Shown here: piece after piece, positions 9,202-17,418 of the stretch
Layout: each line of letters opens with the position of its first letter
Position numbering within the stretch: the first letter of the stretch is position 1
NCBI GenBank assembly: GCA_947499565.1
Contig: CANMOV010000003.1
Location: forward strand, 248,001 to 312,000
Source of the DNA: an uncultured Croceitalea sp.
GTDB taxonomy: Bacteria > Bacteroidota > Bacteroidia > Flavobacteriales > Flavobacteriaceae
Direction: 5' to 3'
Length of the DNA stretch: 64,000 bases
Notes under the pieces: model-generated
Seen by the model: only the letters and a program-made list of their open reading frames with translations
Told to the model about the DNA's origin: nothing
The model's database searches: none
Position numbers and translations under genes: made by a program

Positions 9202-9756
9202 TTACTTCCATCTTAAGGACTCCATAATCTTAAGCATATCTTTTTGCAAATAATTTGCCGCAGGATAAATAGAATCATAGTTAGGCTTTGAATAAAAATA
9301 CAAGGATCCTGTAACAAAGTGGTTTATACTATCGGTTAAGTAAAACTGAGCCTGTGAAGCAGCATTACCCGTAACTTCATAAAACATACCATAAACTTTT
9401 TCCCCAGAATTTACATACTCTTTTGACGCTATATTATCCGCCTTCGCTACATGCTCATATGTTAGTTTTTGTGCATCCAGAAGTAAACCCGTAATATTAT
9501 TATCTACTTTTTTATACGTTATATATATGGATCCTTTTATTGTTGGATAATCAATTGCCATAGAACAGTCTGGCTTCTGTTTTAAATTAGCTATTTTATT
9601 TAATGCTATTTGATAATCGCAGTCACTCTTAAAATCAATGTATTGCGCATTAGGGAAATCTAATCGTAACATTGCTTTTGGTTTCGGCAGCACCTCTTCT
9701 TTGCAACTTCCAGCTAGTACAATTATGCCTAATAAGATTAATATTCTAAGTTTCAT
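9202..9756 (-). CDS. gldD: Gliding motility lipoprotein GldD
   Basis: 184 residues with lipobox LAGSC (Cys18) and the GldD-typical start of the mature protein (EEVLPKPKAMLRLDFPNAQY). GldD is required for gliding and for the type 9 secretion machinery in Flavobacterium. The reading frame overlaps the 3' end of the upstream gldE-like gene by 11 nt, the usual flavobacterial gldE-gldD arrangement. Start is ATG 9756. Confidence 0.93.
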   Translation of the reverse strand: MKLRILILLGIIVLAGSCKEEVLPKPKAMLRLDFPNAQYIDFKSDCDYQIALNKIANLKQKPDCSMAIDYPTIKGSIYITYKKVDNNITGLLLDAQKLTYEHVAKADNIASKEYVNSGEKVYGMFYEVTGNAASQAQFYLTDSINHFVTGSLYFYSKPNYDSIYPAANYLQKDMLKIMESLRWK

Positions 9757-11074
9757 GCGGTAGTGTTACTTTAATTTGTTTTAATCTTTTCTTATCCATG
9801 CTTTCAACTATGAATTGATAATCATTAAAAATTACTTTCTCTCCTCTTTTTGGAAAGCTTCCAGAAATTTCCAAAACAAACCCTGCAATGGTTTCAGATT
9901 CTCCTTTTCTTAGTTCAAATTCTTCTTCATTCTCAATCTTAACAACACGATAAAAGTCCTTTAAAGTTGTTTTTCCTTCAAAAACAAAGGTGTAATCGTC
10001 CAGTTTAGAAAACACTAAATCCTCATCATCAAATTCATCACTAATATCGCCTACAATCTCTTCAATAATATCCTCTAAAGTGACAATTCCCGAAGTTCCT
10101 CCATACTCATCAACCACTACGGCAAGATGCTTTTTCTGTTCTTGAAATTCTAAAAGTAAATCATCTAATTTCTTATTCTCCGGAACAAAGTAGGGCTCCC
10201 TAATTAAAGACATCCAATTAAATGTTTTTCTGTCTATATAGGGAAGTAAATCTTTAACATAGAGTACTCCGAGTACATTATCCATATTCTCAGCAAAAAC
10301 GGGAATCCTGGAATATCCATTCTTTTTAATTTCCTCCAGTACCTCAGGGAATTTCATTTCTTCATTAAGTGCAAAAATATCTATGCGGGGTCGCATTACC
10401 TGTTTAGTATCTGTATTTCCAAAAGAAACTATACCCTCTAATATTTTTTGTTCCTCTTTTGTAGTATCTCCTTCAGAAGTTAACTCTAAAGCTTGGGAAA
10501 GATGATCTACACTAAGGCTCGATTTTTGTCTCCCCAATTTTTCCTGAAGAAATAAGGTGGCTGAGCGCATCGGCATACTTAAAGGTGTAAGTATAAAATC
10601 AAAAATCTTAAGTGGTAATGCCATAAAGCTAGAAAACTGAACTCTATTTCTATTAGCATAAATCTTTGGTAGAATCTCACCAAACATTAAAATTAAAAAG
10701 GTTGCGACGATAACCTCTAAAACAAAACGTACAGAAACCACATTAAATAGCACTTGGTTAATTTTAGCAAATAGCGTATTCCCAATTGCGCTGAATAGTA
10801 AAACAATCCCTATGTTTATGGCATTGTTAGCAATTAATATAGTTGCCAACAGCTTTTTAGGCCGCTCCAAAAGCTTGATAATTAATTTTCCACGAGAGGT
10901 GCTTTCTTCTTCAATTGAATTTAAATCTGTTTGGGAAAGTCCAAATAAAGCTACCTCTGCACCTGAGATTAGTGCAGAACATATTAGAAGCAATACAAGG
11001 ACAATAAGCTTTGCTACAAAAACTCCATTAAAAGAAAGAAACAATACTAGTAAACAATGGGAATCAGGATCCAA
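9746..11074 (-). CDS. gldE: GldE, DUF21/CBS/CorC-HlyC membrane protein
   Basis: 442 residues. Domains in order: CNNM/DUF21 membrane domain (about 18-190, with SALISGAEVALFGLSQTDL), paired CBS domains (about 200-325, with VMRPRIDIF and AVVVDEYGGTSGIVTLEDI) and the C-terminal CorC/HlyC domain (about 345-435). Related CorC proteins act in Mg/Co efflux; GldE supports gliding, probably by stabilising GldD. The start is TTG at 11074; a stop lies six codons upstream and there is no ATG alternative. The following residues (DPDS) agree with other GldE proteins, which start similarly. Confidence 0.9.
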   Translation of the reverse strand: MDPDSHCLLVLFLSFNGVFVAKLIVLVLLLICSALISGAEVALFGLSQTDLNSIEEESTSRGKLIIKLLERPKKLLATILIANNAINIGIVLLFSAIGNTLFAKINQVLFNVVSVRFVLEVIVATFLILMFGEILPKIYANRNRVQFSSFMALPLKIFDFILTPLSMPMRSATLFLQEKLGRQKSSLSVDHLSQALELTSEGDTTKEEQKILEGIVSFGNTDTKQVMRPRIDIFALNEEMKFPEVLEEIKKNGYSRIPVFAENMDNVLGVLYVKDLLPYIDRKTFNWMSLIREPYFVPENKKLDDLLLEFQEQKKHLAVVVDEYGGTSGIVTLEDIIEEIVGDISDEFDDEDLVFSKLDDYTFVFEGKTTLKDFYRVVKIENEEEFELRKGESETIAGFVLEISGSFPKRGEKVIFNDYQFIVESMDKKRLKQIKVTLPHET

Positions 11075-11093
11075 ATGGTTACATTTTAATTAA

Positions 11094-11561
11094 CTAGAAT
11101 GGTAAATCATCATCTTCCTCCACATTCTGTGCAGGCGCCACTGCTGGCGTACTCACAGGATTGTTTGAAGTTGCTTGGGCAGTAGTATTAGGTTGCGAAG
11201 CTTGCGTATTTGCTCCACTTTCGTTTTTGGTGGTCAAAAAGGTGAAATCTTGCACATGAACCTCAGTGGTATAACGCGTATTCCCGTCCTCTCCTTGCCA
11301 TTGTCTGTTTTTTAATCGCCCTTCAACATAAACTTTATCGCCTTTGTTCAAGTATTTTTCACAGATTTCTGCGGCTTTATTACGAACTACTACATTATGC
11401 CAATCTGTGTTGGTAACTTTTTCACCAGTTTGTTTATTGGTATATGTTTCATTGGTAGCAATAGGAAAACGTCCAATGCAGCCTCCACCTTCAAAATAGT
11501 GCATTTTCACTTCATCTCCTAGATGCCCAATTAGCATCACTTTGTTTAATGTTCCGCTCAT
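11094..11561 (-). CDS. ssb: Single-stranded DNA-binding protein SSB
   Basis: 155 residues: an OB-fold domain (residues 1-108, starting MSGTLNKVMLIGHLG), a Gln/Asn/Thr/Ala-rich flexible linker and the acidic tip DDDLPF that binds SSB partner proteins. The linker is short. It sits between mutY and gldE on the minus strand, a conserved flavobacterial order. A perfect -7 box lies at 11577-11584, directly after the mutY stop, so ssb can be transcribed independently. Confidence 0.96.
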   Translation of the reverse strand: MSGTLNKVMLIGHLGDEVKMHYFEGGGCIGRFPIATNETYTNKQTGEKVTNTDWHNVVVRNKAAEICEKYLNKGDKVYVEGRLKNRQWQGEDGNTRYTTEVHVQDFTFLTTKNESGANTQASQPNTTAQATSNNPVSTPAVAPAQNVEEDDDLPF

Positions 11562-11576
11562 AACTTTAGATTATAT

Positions 11577-11584
11577 CAAAAATA
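11577..11584 (-). promoter_or_regulatory. ssb promoter -7 box (TATTTTTG)
   Basis: Minus-strand TATTTTTG matches the Bacteroidota -7 consensus TAnnTTTG. It begins immediately after the mutY stop codon and 15 nt before the ssb ATG. Confidence 0.5.
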
Positions 11585-12622
11585 CTAAATTTTATAGGTT
11601 TTAATGATGTCGGCAATTAAAACTGGAACCGGAAAATTAGAAACTTCTTCCCATGGTAAGCCTCCCTTTAATTCATTCGCTATCTGTACAATCCAAAACT
11701 TGGTATGCAAATGCTGATGTGATAGTTTATGGACAATGGGCTTATCATTATATAACAAGATATCGCTGATACTATTTGGTTTTAAAATTGACCTTACTTT
11801 TCCTTCTAAACTCTCCAATTCCATAACTTTATCCGTCTCCAATAGAGGGAATTGATATAAATTTTGCCAAATACCTTTCCCTTGCCTCTGCTCTAATAGG
11901 GTATGGTTATTACGATCTAAAACAATTAAGTAATTAAAATATCGCTTTTTGACTTTAGTTTTTTTCAATTTTACTGGGAGTTCATTTACACGATTTTCTT
12001 TTAAGGCAACACAACTATCGTTAATTGGACAGTGCAAACAATAAGGCTTTTTGGGAGCACATTGTATCGCGCCAAATTCCATAATCCCCTGATTATAATC
12101 TCTTATATTTTCAATATTCATTACTTCTCTAGCAAGGGACTTAAAGTGTTTTATCCCTTCTGATGAATTAATAGGAAGGTCAATCCCAAAATACCGAGCT
12201 AAAACTCTATACACATTGCCATCCACAACAGGTTCTGGCTCGTTAAAGCTAATGGAAGCTATTGCACTAGCCGTATAATCACCAACTCCCTTTAATTTAA
12301 TTAGTTCCTTATAGCTAGCTGGAAATTTTCCATTAAATTCTTCGACAATAGTTTTAGCGGTTGTATGCATATTTCTAGCTCTAGAGTAATAACCCAAACC
12401 CTGCCATAGTTTTAGCACTTTTTCTTCCCTAGCTTCTGCTAAGTCATAAACAGAAGGAAACTCAGTTACAAACTTCTTATAATAAGGTAACCCTTGCGCA
12501 ACTCGGGTTTGTTGTAACATGATTTCAGAAAGCCATATTTTATAGGGGTCTTTAGTACTTCTCCAAGGCAATTCTCGCTTGTTTTCATTGTACCAAGCCA
12601 GTATTTTTTTTGAAAAAATCAT
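11585..12622 (-). CDS. mutY: A/G-specific adenine DNA glycosylase MutY
   Basis: 345 residues. It removes adenine opposite 8-oxoguanine. Visible: catalytic Glu33 in EIMLQQTRV, HhH motif LKGVGDYTASA, catalytic Asp134 in VVDGNVYRV and the [4Fe-4S] ligands Cys188, Cys195, Cys198, Cys204 (C-X6-C-X2-C-X5-C). The C-terminal NUDIX-like 8-oxoG recognition domain covers about 225-345. Start is ATG 12622. It diverges from the HU gene across about 110 bp. Confidence 0.96.
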   Translation of the reverse strand: MIFSKKILAWYNENKRELPWRSTKDPYKIWLSEIMLQQTRVAQGLPYYKKFVTEFPSVYDLAEAREEKVLKLWQGLGYYSRARNMHTTAKTIVEEFNGKFPASYKELIKLKGVGDYTASAIASISFNEPEPVVDGNVYRVLARYFGIDLPINSSEGIKHFKSLAREVMNIENIRDYNQGIMEFGAIQCAPKKPYCLHCPINDSCVALKENRVNELPVKLKKTKVKKRYFNYLIVLDRNNHTLLEQRQGKGIWQNLYQFPLLETDKVMELESLEGKVRSILKPNSISDILLYNDKPIVHKLSHQHLHTKFWIVQIANELKGGLPWEEVSNFPVPVLIADIIKTYKI

Positions 12623-12693
12623 AAGTAAAAATACTATTGGAGCAAAGTAACAGTTTATATACTTAAAATTTAGGGCTTTATGTAAAACATTTA

Positions 12694-12701
12694 TATATTT
12701 G
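12694..12701 (+). promoter_or_regulatory. HU gene promoter -7 box (TATATTTG)
   Basis: A perfect TAnnTTTG box 32 nt before the HU start codon, in the divergent mutY/HU intergenic region. The leader that follows is A-rich, with no Shine-Dalgarno site. Confidence 0.55.
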
Positions 12702-12733
12702 CAAGCCTAAAAAAACGAAAATCTAAATACGAA

Positions 12734-13024
12734 ATGACGAAAGCGGATATTGTATCTAAAATCTCAGAGAAACTGGGTATTGAAAAAGGAGACGTACAAG
12801 CAACTGTTGAATCCTTTATGGAAGAGGTTAAGACATCCTTAGAGAATGGTGATAATGTTTACTTAAGAGGTTTTGGCAGCTTTATCATCAAAACAAGAGC
12901 TGAAAAAACAGGAAGAAATATATCGAAAAATACTACGATTAAGATTCCTGCTCACAATATTCCTGCATTTAAACCTGCGAAGGTTTTTGTAGAAGGAGTA
13001 AAAAGTAACGTACAAGTTAAATAA
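12734..13024 (+). CDS. HU family DNA-binding protein
   Basis: 96 residues, the normal HU length. N-terminal helices (MTKADIVSKISEKLGIEKGDV) are followed by the beta-arm region FGSFIIKTRAEKTGRNISKN and the intercalating-proline segment IPAHNIPAFKPAK. It bends and compacts DNA. It is followed 24 nt later by a 29-residue basic protein and then a terminator. Confidence 0.95.
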   Translation: MTKADIVSKISEKLGIEKGDVQATVESFMEEVKTSLENGDNVYLRGFGSFIIKTRAEKTGRNISKNTTIKIPAHNIPAFKPAKVFVEGVKSNVQVK

Positions 13025-13048
13025 AATACTAACGTAAAAGCACACTAT

Positions 13049-13138
13049 ATGCCGAGTGGAAAAAAGAGAAAAAGACATAAGGTAGCTACTCACAAGCGCA
13101 AGAAGCGCCGGAGAGCTAACCGACACAAGAAAAAGTAG
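13049..13138 (+). CDS. 29-residue extremely basic protein, possible ribosome-associated protein
   Basis: An intact reading frame of 29 codons beginning MPSGKKRKRHKVATHKRKKR and ending in HKKK. It contains no acidic residue, and Lys, Arg and His make up about three quarters of it. It lies 24 nt after the HU gene and its stop codon lies inside a strong terminator hairpin, so the transcript is built to end exactly after it. The composition resembles small ribosomal proteins. Flavobacterial ribosomes are reported to hold an additional small protein (bL38), but I cannot tell from sequence alone whether this is it. The RNase G gene follows. Confidence 0.75.
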   Translation: MPSGKKRKRHKVATHKRKKRRRANRHKKK

Positions 13139-13156
13139 TCTAGCAGACTACTTTTT
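13130..13156 (+). terminator. Terminator overlapping the stop of the 29-residue gene
   Basis: A perfect 12-bp inverted repeat, AAAAAGTAGTCT / AGACTACTTTTT, with a 3-nt loop (AGC). The stop codon TAG at 13136-13138 lies in the left arm. Confidence 0.85.
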
Positions 13157-13208
13157 CATTTTATTTATACGTTCATTGACATTACGGTTCAAAAATTAGA
13201 ATACCATT

Positions 13209-13258
13209 ACGGCTATAGCAGCCGTTATACATATTTTTAATCATCCGCCATCGCGGAT
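13209..13258 (+). promoter_or_regulatory. Two hairpins in the 5' leader of the RNase G gene
   Basis: Hairpin 1 pairs ACGGCT (13209-13214) with AGCCGT (13220-13225). Hairpin 2 pairs ATCCGC (13243-13248) with GCGGAT (13253-13258) around the tetraloop CATC, 12 nt before the start codon. Neither is followed by a T run, so they are not typical terminators. Leader hairpins are known to mediate autoregulation of E. coli rne; a similar role here is inference. Confidence 0.4.
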
Positions 13259-13270
13259 AAAAATCGATAC

Positions 13271-14818
13271 ATGAATAGAGAATTAATCGTAAGATCTAGT
13301 TCTGACGCAGTCGATTTTGCCTTATTAAAGGATGGAAAACTTATTGAACTTCATAAAGAAGAAGATAATAATAGCTTTTCGGTAGGGGATATTTTCCTCG
13401 CCAAGATAAGAAAACCAGTAACTGGCCTAAATGCAGCCTTCGTTAATGTTGGTTATGAAAAAGATGCTTTTCTGCATTATCATGACCTTGGCCCACAGCT
13501 ATCTTCAATGTTAAAGTTCATTAAACAAGCAAGAACAGGAAAACTAAGAGATTTTTCCCTGAAAGACTTTCCATTTGAAAAAGATATAGACAAGAATGGC
13601 AGTATTAATGAAGTTATTAAAGCCAATCAGTCATTATTAGTACAGATTGTAAAAGAACCCATTTCAACCAAAGGGCCAAGAATTAGTTCAGAATTATCAA
13701 TTGCTGGACGTTATTTGGTCATGGTTCCTTTTTCTGATCGTGTTTCAGTTTCTCAAAAAATTGAAAGTAACGAAGAAAAGAGCAGGTTAAAAAGACTTGT
13801 TAAAAGTATTAAACCTAAAGGATTTGGCGTTATCATCCGTACTGTTGCAGAAGGCAAAAAAGTCGCAGAACTCGACAAAGATCTCCAGAACTTGCTGAAC
13901 AAATGGACAGCAATGTGCAAAACCTTGCATAAAGCGCAACATCCCTCCAAAGTATTAGTAGAGCTTAATAGAGCTTCCTCTATACTAAGAGATGTATTCA
14001 ACGATTCCTTTACAGGAATACATGTTGATGATGAAGAACTTTATGAAAACATAAAGGATTATGTGCACGAAATAGCCCCTAAAAAGGAATCCATTGTTAA
14101 ACATTACAATGCTCCAGCTCCAATATTTGAAAAATTTGGGATAGAGCGACAAATTAAAACATCATTTGGGCGTACCGCCTCAATGAGCAAAGGTGCTTAT
14201 TTAGTCATAGAACATACTGAAGCTTTACATGTAATAGATGTAAACAGTGGTAACCGTTCCAATAAAGCAAAAAATCAAGAAGATACCGCCTTAGAAGTAA
14301 ATATACTTGCAGCATCAGAAATTGCAAGACAATTACGACTTAGAGATATGGGTGGAATTATTGTTGTAGATTTTATTGATATGACCAGAGGCGACCATCG
14401 CAAAAAACTCTTTGACCATTTAAGGGATGAGATGAAAGATGATCGCGCAAAGCATAAGATTTTGCCTCCTAGTAAGTTTGGTCTTGTTCAGATAACAAGA
14501 CAACGGGTACGACCAGAAATGAATATTAAGACAAGCGAAGAAAACCCCAATGGCAATGGCCAAGAGGTTGAGGCGCCAATTGTTTTAATAGATAAAATCA
14601 ACTTTGATTTAGAGCGAATTCTTAAAGGTCCAAATAAGAAGAAAAGTGTTGTATTAAATATACATCCTTTTATTGCTGCTTATTTAACCAAAGGAGCTCC
14701 TTCTATACGTCAGAAATGGTTTTTAGAGCATAAAAAGTGGGTTAAAATACAACCTAGAGATGCTTATACGTATCTTGAATATCGTTTTAAAGATAAGGAA
14801 GGTAAAACCCTAAAGTAA
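13271..14818 (+). CDS. rng: Ribonuclease E/G family endoribonuclease
   Basis: 515 residues, RNase G length. An S1 domain (about 35-130, with GDIFLAKIRKPVTGLNAAFVNVGYEKDAFLH as its core) is followed by RNase H-like and DNase-like catalytic parts with the metal-binding motifs HVIDVNSGN and VVDFIDM. The Zn-link motif that normally follows (CPxCxG) is absent: the corresponding place reads ENPNGNG, with no cysteine. The protein should process rRNA and decay mRNA. The leader holds two hairpins. A terminator follows the gene. Confidence 0.94.
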   Translation: MNRELIVRSSSDAVDFALLKDGKLIELHKEEDNNSFSVGDIFLAKIRKPVTGLNAAFVNVGYEKDAFLHYHDLGPQLSSMLKFIKQARTGKLRDFSLKDFPFEKDIDKNGSINEVIKANQSLLVQIVKEPISTKGPRISSELSIAGRYLVMVPFSDRVSVSQKIESNEEKSRLKRLVKSIKPKGFGVIIRTVAEGKKVAELDKDLQNLLNKWTAMCKTLHKAQHPSKVLVELNRASSILRDVFNDSFTGIHVDDEELYENIKDYVHEIAPKKESIVKHYNAPAPIFEKFGIERQIKTSFGRTASMSKGAYLVIEHTEALHVIDVNSGNRSNKAKNQEDTALEVNILAASEIARQLRLRDMGGIIVVDFIDMTRGDHRKKLFDHLRDEMKDDRAKHKILPPSKFGLVQITRQRVRPEMNIKTSEENPNGNGQEVEAPIVLIDKINFDLERILKGPNKKKSVVLNIHPFIAAYLTKGAPSIRQKWFLEHKKWVKIQPRDAYTYLEYRFKDKEGKTLK

Positions 14819-14820
14819 AT

Positions 14821-14853
14821 AAAAGCGACCTCAGCAATGGGGTCGCTTTTTTT
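14821..14853 (+). terminator. Rho-independent terminator after rng
   Basis: AAAAGCGACC (14821-14830), a 10-nt loop, GGTCGCTTTT (14841-14850) and further T residues. It starts 3 nt after the stop. Confidence 0.85.
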
Positions 14854-14908
14854 GTTTGAACCGCTTCTACTTTTTCGTACATTCATTCCCTCTTGGAAAT
14901 CCTATTTA

Positions 14909-15685
14909 ATGACCAACTGCCTTAATTGTCATAATAACATAGTTAAAGAAGCATCATTTTGTTCAAATTGTGGAGCTAAGGTAATTACTGAAAGAATTAC
15001 TTTAAAACGTATTTTATCGGAAGTTGCTGAGACTATTTTTGGATGGGACAATAAGTACTTTTATACGCTGAAATCACTTATTATAAGACCCCACCTAGTT
15101 TTAGAAGATTATGTAAAAGGTGTACGAAAAAGATATGTGCATCCCTTTACATATCTAATTATTGGTGCAACTTTGGTTTTGTTCACTTTTACTTTTTTTC
15201 TAGATAATTTTATGGAGCATCTTAATGAGTTTAATATAAAATTAGCCGAAAATTATAAAAATGTAGGCGTCAAAAATCTAGATTTACAGGGCACAGATAA
15301 AATACAGGGTGAGATTTTAAAATATTTTAATATAGTTACACTTTTACTCATTCCCTTATATTCTCTATTTACCTTTATAATCTATCGAAAGACCTTTAAC
15401 TATGCCGAACATCTCGTTTTCAATGCATATATTCAGGGGACTGGTTTCATTGTAGCTTTAATTTTCTTTTACATAAGCTTAATCACTCATCCCCTTGTAT
15501 ATTCTATTACCACCTTTATAACTTTATTTCTTCACGCATATATATTTGGAAAGTTATATCGACTGAGTATCGGAATGTCTATTTTAAAGTTATTACTCTT
15601 TAATGTCATGTTCATTGCTTTCATAATTATCTTAGTTACACTTATTGTCCTTGTTAGCATTTTAATCGCATATCTTAATAGTTAA
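14909..15685 (+). CDS. DUF3667 family membrane protein with N-terminal zinc ribbon
   Basis: 258 residues from ATG 14909. The longer frame from 14837 starts inside the rng terminator and is rejected. The N-terminus has a treble-clef/zinc-ribbon pair (CLNC ... CSNC within the first 21 residues), then KRILSEVAETIFGWDNKYFYTLKSL, typical of DUF3667, and four or five membrane helices (e.g. YLIIGATLVLFTFTFFL). Function is unknown. It is followed by recX after 2 nt. Confidence 0.85.
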   Translation: MTNCLNCHNNIVKEASFCSNCGAKVITERITLKRILSEVAETIFGWDNKYFYTLKSLIIRPHLVLEDYVKGVRKRYVHPFTYLIIGATLVLFTFTFFLDNFMEHLNEFNIKLAENYKNVGVKNLDLQGTDKIQGEILKYFNIVTLLLIPLYSLFTFIIYRKTFNYAEHLVFNAYIQGTGFIVALIFFYISLITHPLVYSITTFITLFLHAYIFGKLYRLSIGMSILKLLLFNVMFIAFIIILVTLIVLVSILIAYLNS

Positions 15686-15687
15686 CA

Positions 15688-16155
15688 ATGCATTTAAAAG
15701 CCTATTCAATATCTGAAGCCACGAGGAAACTGGAGAGCTATTGTGCTTACCAAGAACGCTGTCATAAAGAAGTAGTGGAAAAGCTTAAAGCAATGCGTAT
15801 GATTCCAGATGCCATTGACCAAATTGTTACCCATCTGATTCAAGAAAATTATTTAAACGAAGAGCGCTTTGCAAAAAGTTTTGCAAGAGGGAAATTCTCT
15901 ATAAAAAAATGGGGTAAAAATCGTATTGTGAATGAGCTAAAGCAGCGAGATATTTCTAGGTTCAATATTAAAACCGCACTTAAGGAAATTAACGATTCTG
16001 ACTATCTAGAAACTTTGGACGAACTTTCAAAAAAACGTTTACATCAAATTAGGGAAACTAATACTCAAAAAAGGAAGAAAAAATTAGCAGATTATCTTTT
16101 ATATAGAGGTTGGGAAAGTAATTTAGTATATCAAAAGGTTAAAGAGTTGATTTAA
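15688..16155 (+). CDS. recX: RecX family regulatory protein
   Basis: 155 residues, the usual RecX length. It is built of three three-helix repeats (KLESYCAYQERCHKEVVEKL, then DQIVTHLIQENYLNEERFAKSF, then a third repeat near the C-terminus). RecX modulates RecA filaments. No recA gene is visible in the window. The start ATG lies 2 nt after the DUF3667 stop, so translation is probably coupled. Confidence 0.92.
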   Translation: MHLKAYSISEATRKLESYCAYQERCHKEVVEKLKAMRMIPDAIDQIVTHLIQENYLNEERFAKSFARGKFSIKKWGKNRIVNELKQRDISRFNIKTALKEINDSDYLETLDELSKKRLHQIRETNTQKRKKKLADYLLYRGWESNLVYQKVKELI

Positions 16156-16165
16156 TAAAAAAAAG

Positions 16166-16173
16166 TATATTTG
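16166..16173 (+). promoter_or_regulatory. Promoter -7 box (TATATTTG) for the beta-barrel gene
   Basis: A perfect TAnnTTTG box 10 nt after the recX stop and 30 nt before ATG 16204. The box overlaps the alternative TTG start at 16171, which therefore cannot be the real one. Confidence 0.55.
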
Positions 16174-16203
16174 GCACTTTTCTTACAAAAATATAGCACC
16201 CAT

Positions 16204-17418
16204 ATGACTAAAAAATTACAAATACTAGCTTTCTTATTCACTTTATCTATATGTAATGGACAAATAAGATTTGAAAAAGGATATATTATTGATAATACTG
16301 GAACAAAAACAGAATGTTATATAAAAAATTCTGAGTGGCGTTATAATCCCATTGAATTTGAGTATAAATTAACTGAAACCGGATCTATAGAAAAAGGGGA
16401 ATCATATAATATTAGAGAATTTACTATCCCAAATGTATTTACATTTTTAAGCTCAGATATTAAAATAGATAAATCCTCAAGTGATTTAAAAACTTTAAGC
16501 CAAAGTAAAAATCCTAACTTTGAAGAAAGAAAAGTTTTTTTAAAACTTTTAGTACGAGGTGACGCTAGTCTTTTTGAATACAAAGATAGTAATGCTAGTC
16601 TTTACTTTTTTAAGCCAAAAGAATCGGAGATTACTCAATTAATCTACAAAAAATACTCAAATTCGGAAGGTAAGATTGCAGAAAACACCACTTTTAGAAG
16701 TCAACTATGGGACGAGTTAAAATGTGAGGATATCTCTCTAGAAAAAACTAGATTCACAAGATATAATAAAAAAGAATTAATCTCATTTTTCTCTGAATAC
16801 AATCTTTGCTCTAAATCAGAGAATGTAATCTATTCAAATAGGATTGCAAAAGATTGGTTTAAGCTAAGGATTAAATCTGGAATTAATAGTAGTTCGGTAG
16901 AAACACAACAATTAAACTCAAACCCTGCGGCGCCAAATGATAGAAGACTTGAAGCTGAGTTTGATAAAAACACTTCCATCACCTTTGGGTTGGAAGCTGA
17001 ATTTATCTTACCCTTCAACAGGAATAAATGGTCTTTCTTTATACAACCTCTTTATAGATCTTATAACTCATCTAGTATTACTGGATTTCCCGAGCAAGAA
17101 GTATTGCTTGATTATAATTCTATAGAAACATTTATCGGTATTCGTCATTATGTTTTCTTTTCAAGTAATTCTAAACTTTTTTTTAACGCTGCAACTATTT
17201 TAGACTCTCCATTAAGTTCTATTATAGATTATGAAAATAGTAATGATGTAGAATTACAATCTACACTTGGATTCAGTATTGGCCTAGGATTTATGTATAA
17301 TGATAAAATTAGTATTGAATTCAATTATATTCCAAGAAGAGAAATTTTAGAAAATTTTTTGACTATAGGTGGTGGTTATGATTCCGCACAGTTTATTCTA
17401 GCCTATAGAATTTTTTAA
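16204..17418 (+). CDS. Secreted outer-membrane beta-barrel-like protein, unknown function
   Basis: 404 residues from ATG 16204. This start gives a standard signal peptide (MTKKLQILAFLFTLSICNGQ). The first 200 residues are soluble in character. The last 200 show alternating strands (ITFGLEAEFILPF, WSFFIQPLYRSY, FIGIRHYVFF, LGFSIGLGFMYND) and the protein ends in aromatic FILAYRIF, as expected for a barrel inserted by the BAM complex. I do not recognise a function. Confidence 0.75.
   Translation: MTKKLQILAFLFTLSICNGQIRFEKGYIIDNTGTKTECYIKNSEWRYNPIEFEYKLTETGSIEKGESYNIREFTIPNVFTFLSSDIKIDKSSSDLKTLSQSKNPNFEERKVFLKLLVRGDASLFEYKDSNASLYFFKPKESEITQLIYKKYSNSEGKIAENTTFRSQLWDELKCEDISLEKTRFTRYNKKELISFFSEYNLCSKSENVIYSNRIAKDWFKLRIKSGINSSSVETQQLNSNPAAPNDRRLEAEFDKNTSITFGLEAEFILPFNRNKWSFFIQPLYRSYNSSSITGFPEQEVLLDYNSIETFIGIRHYVFFSSNSKLFFNAATILDSPLSSIIDYENSNDVELQSTLGFSIGLGFMYNDKISIEFNYIPRREILENFLTIGGGYDSAQFILAYRIF

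Noticed and set aside
14837-14908. N-terminal extension of the DUF3667 protein
   Set aside because: It begins inside the rng terminator, and the conserved zinc-ribbon N-terminus starts at 14909.
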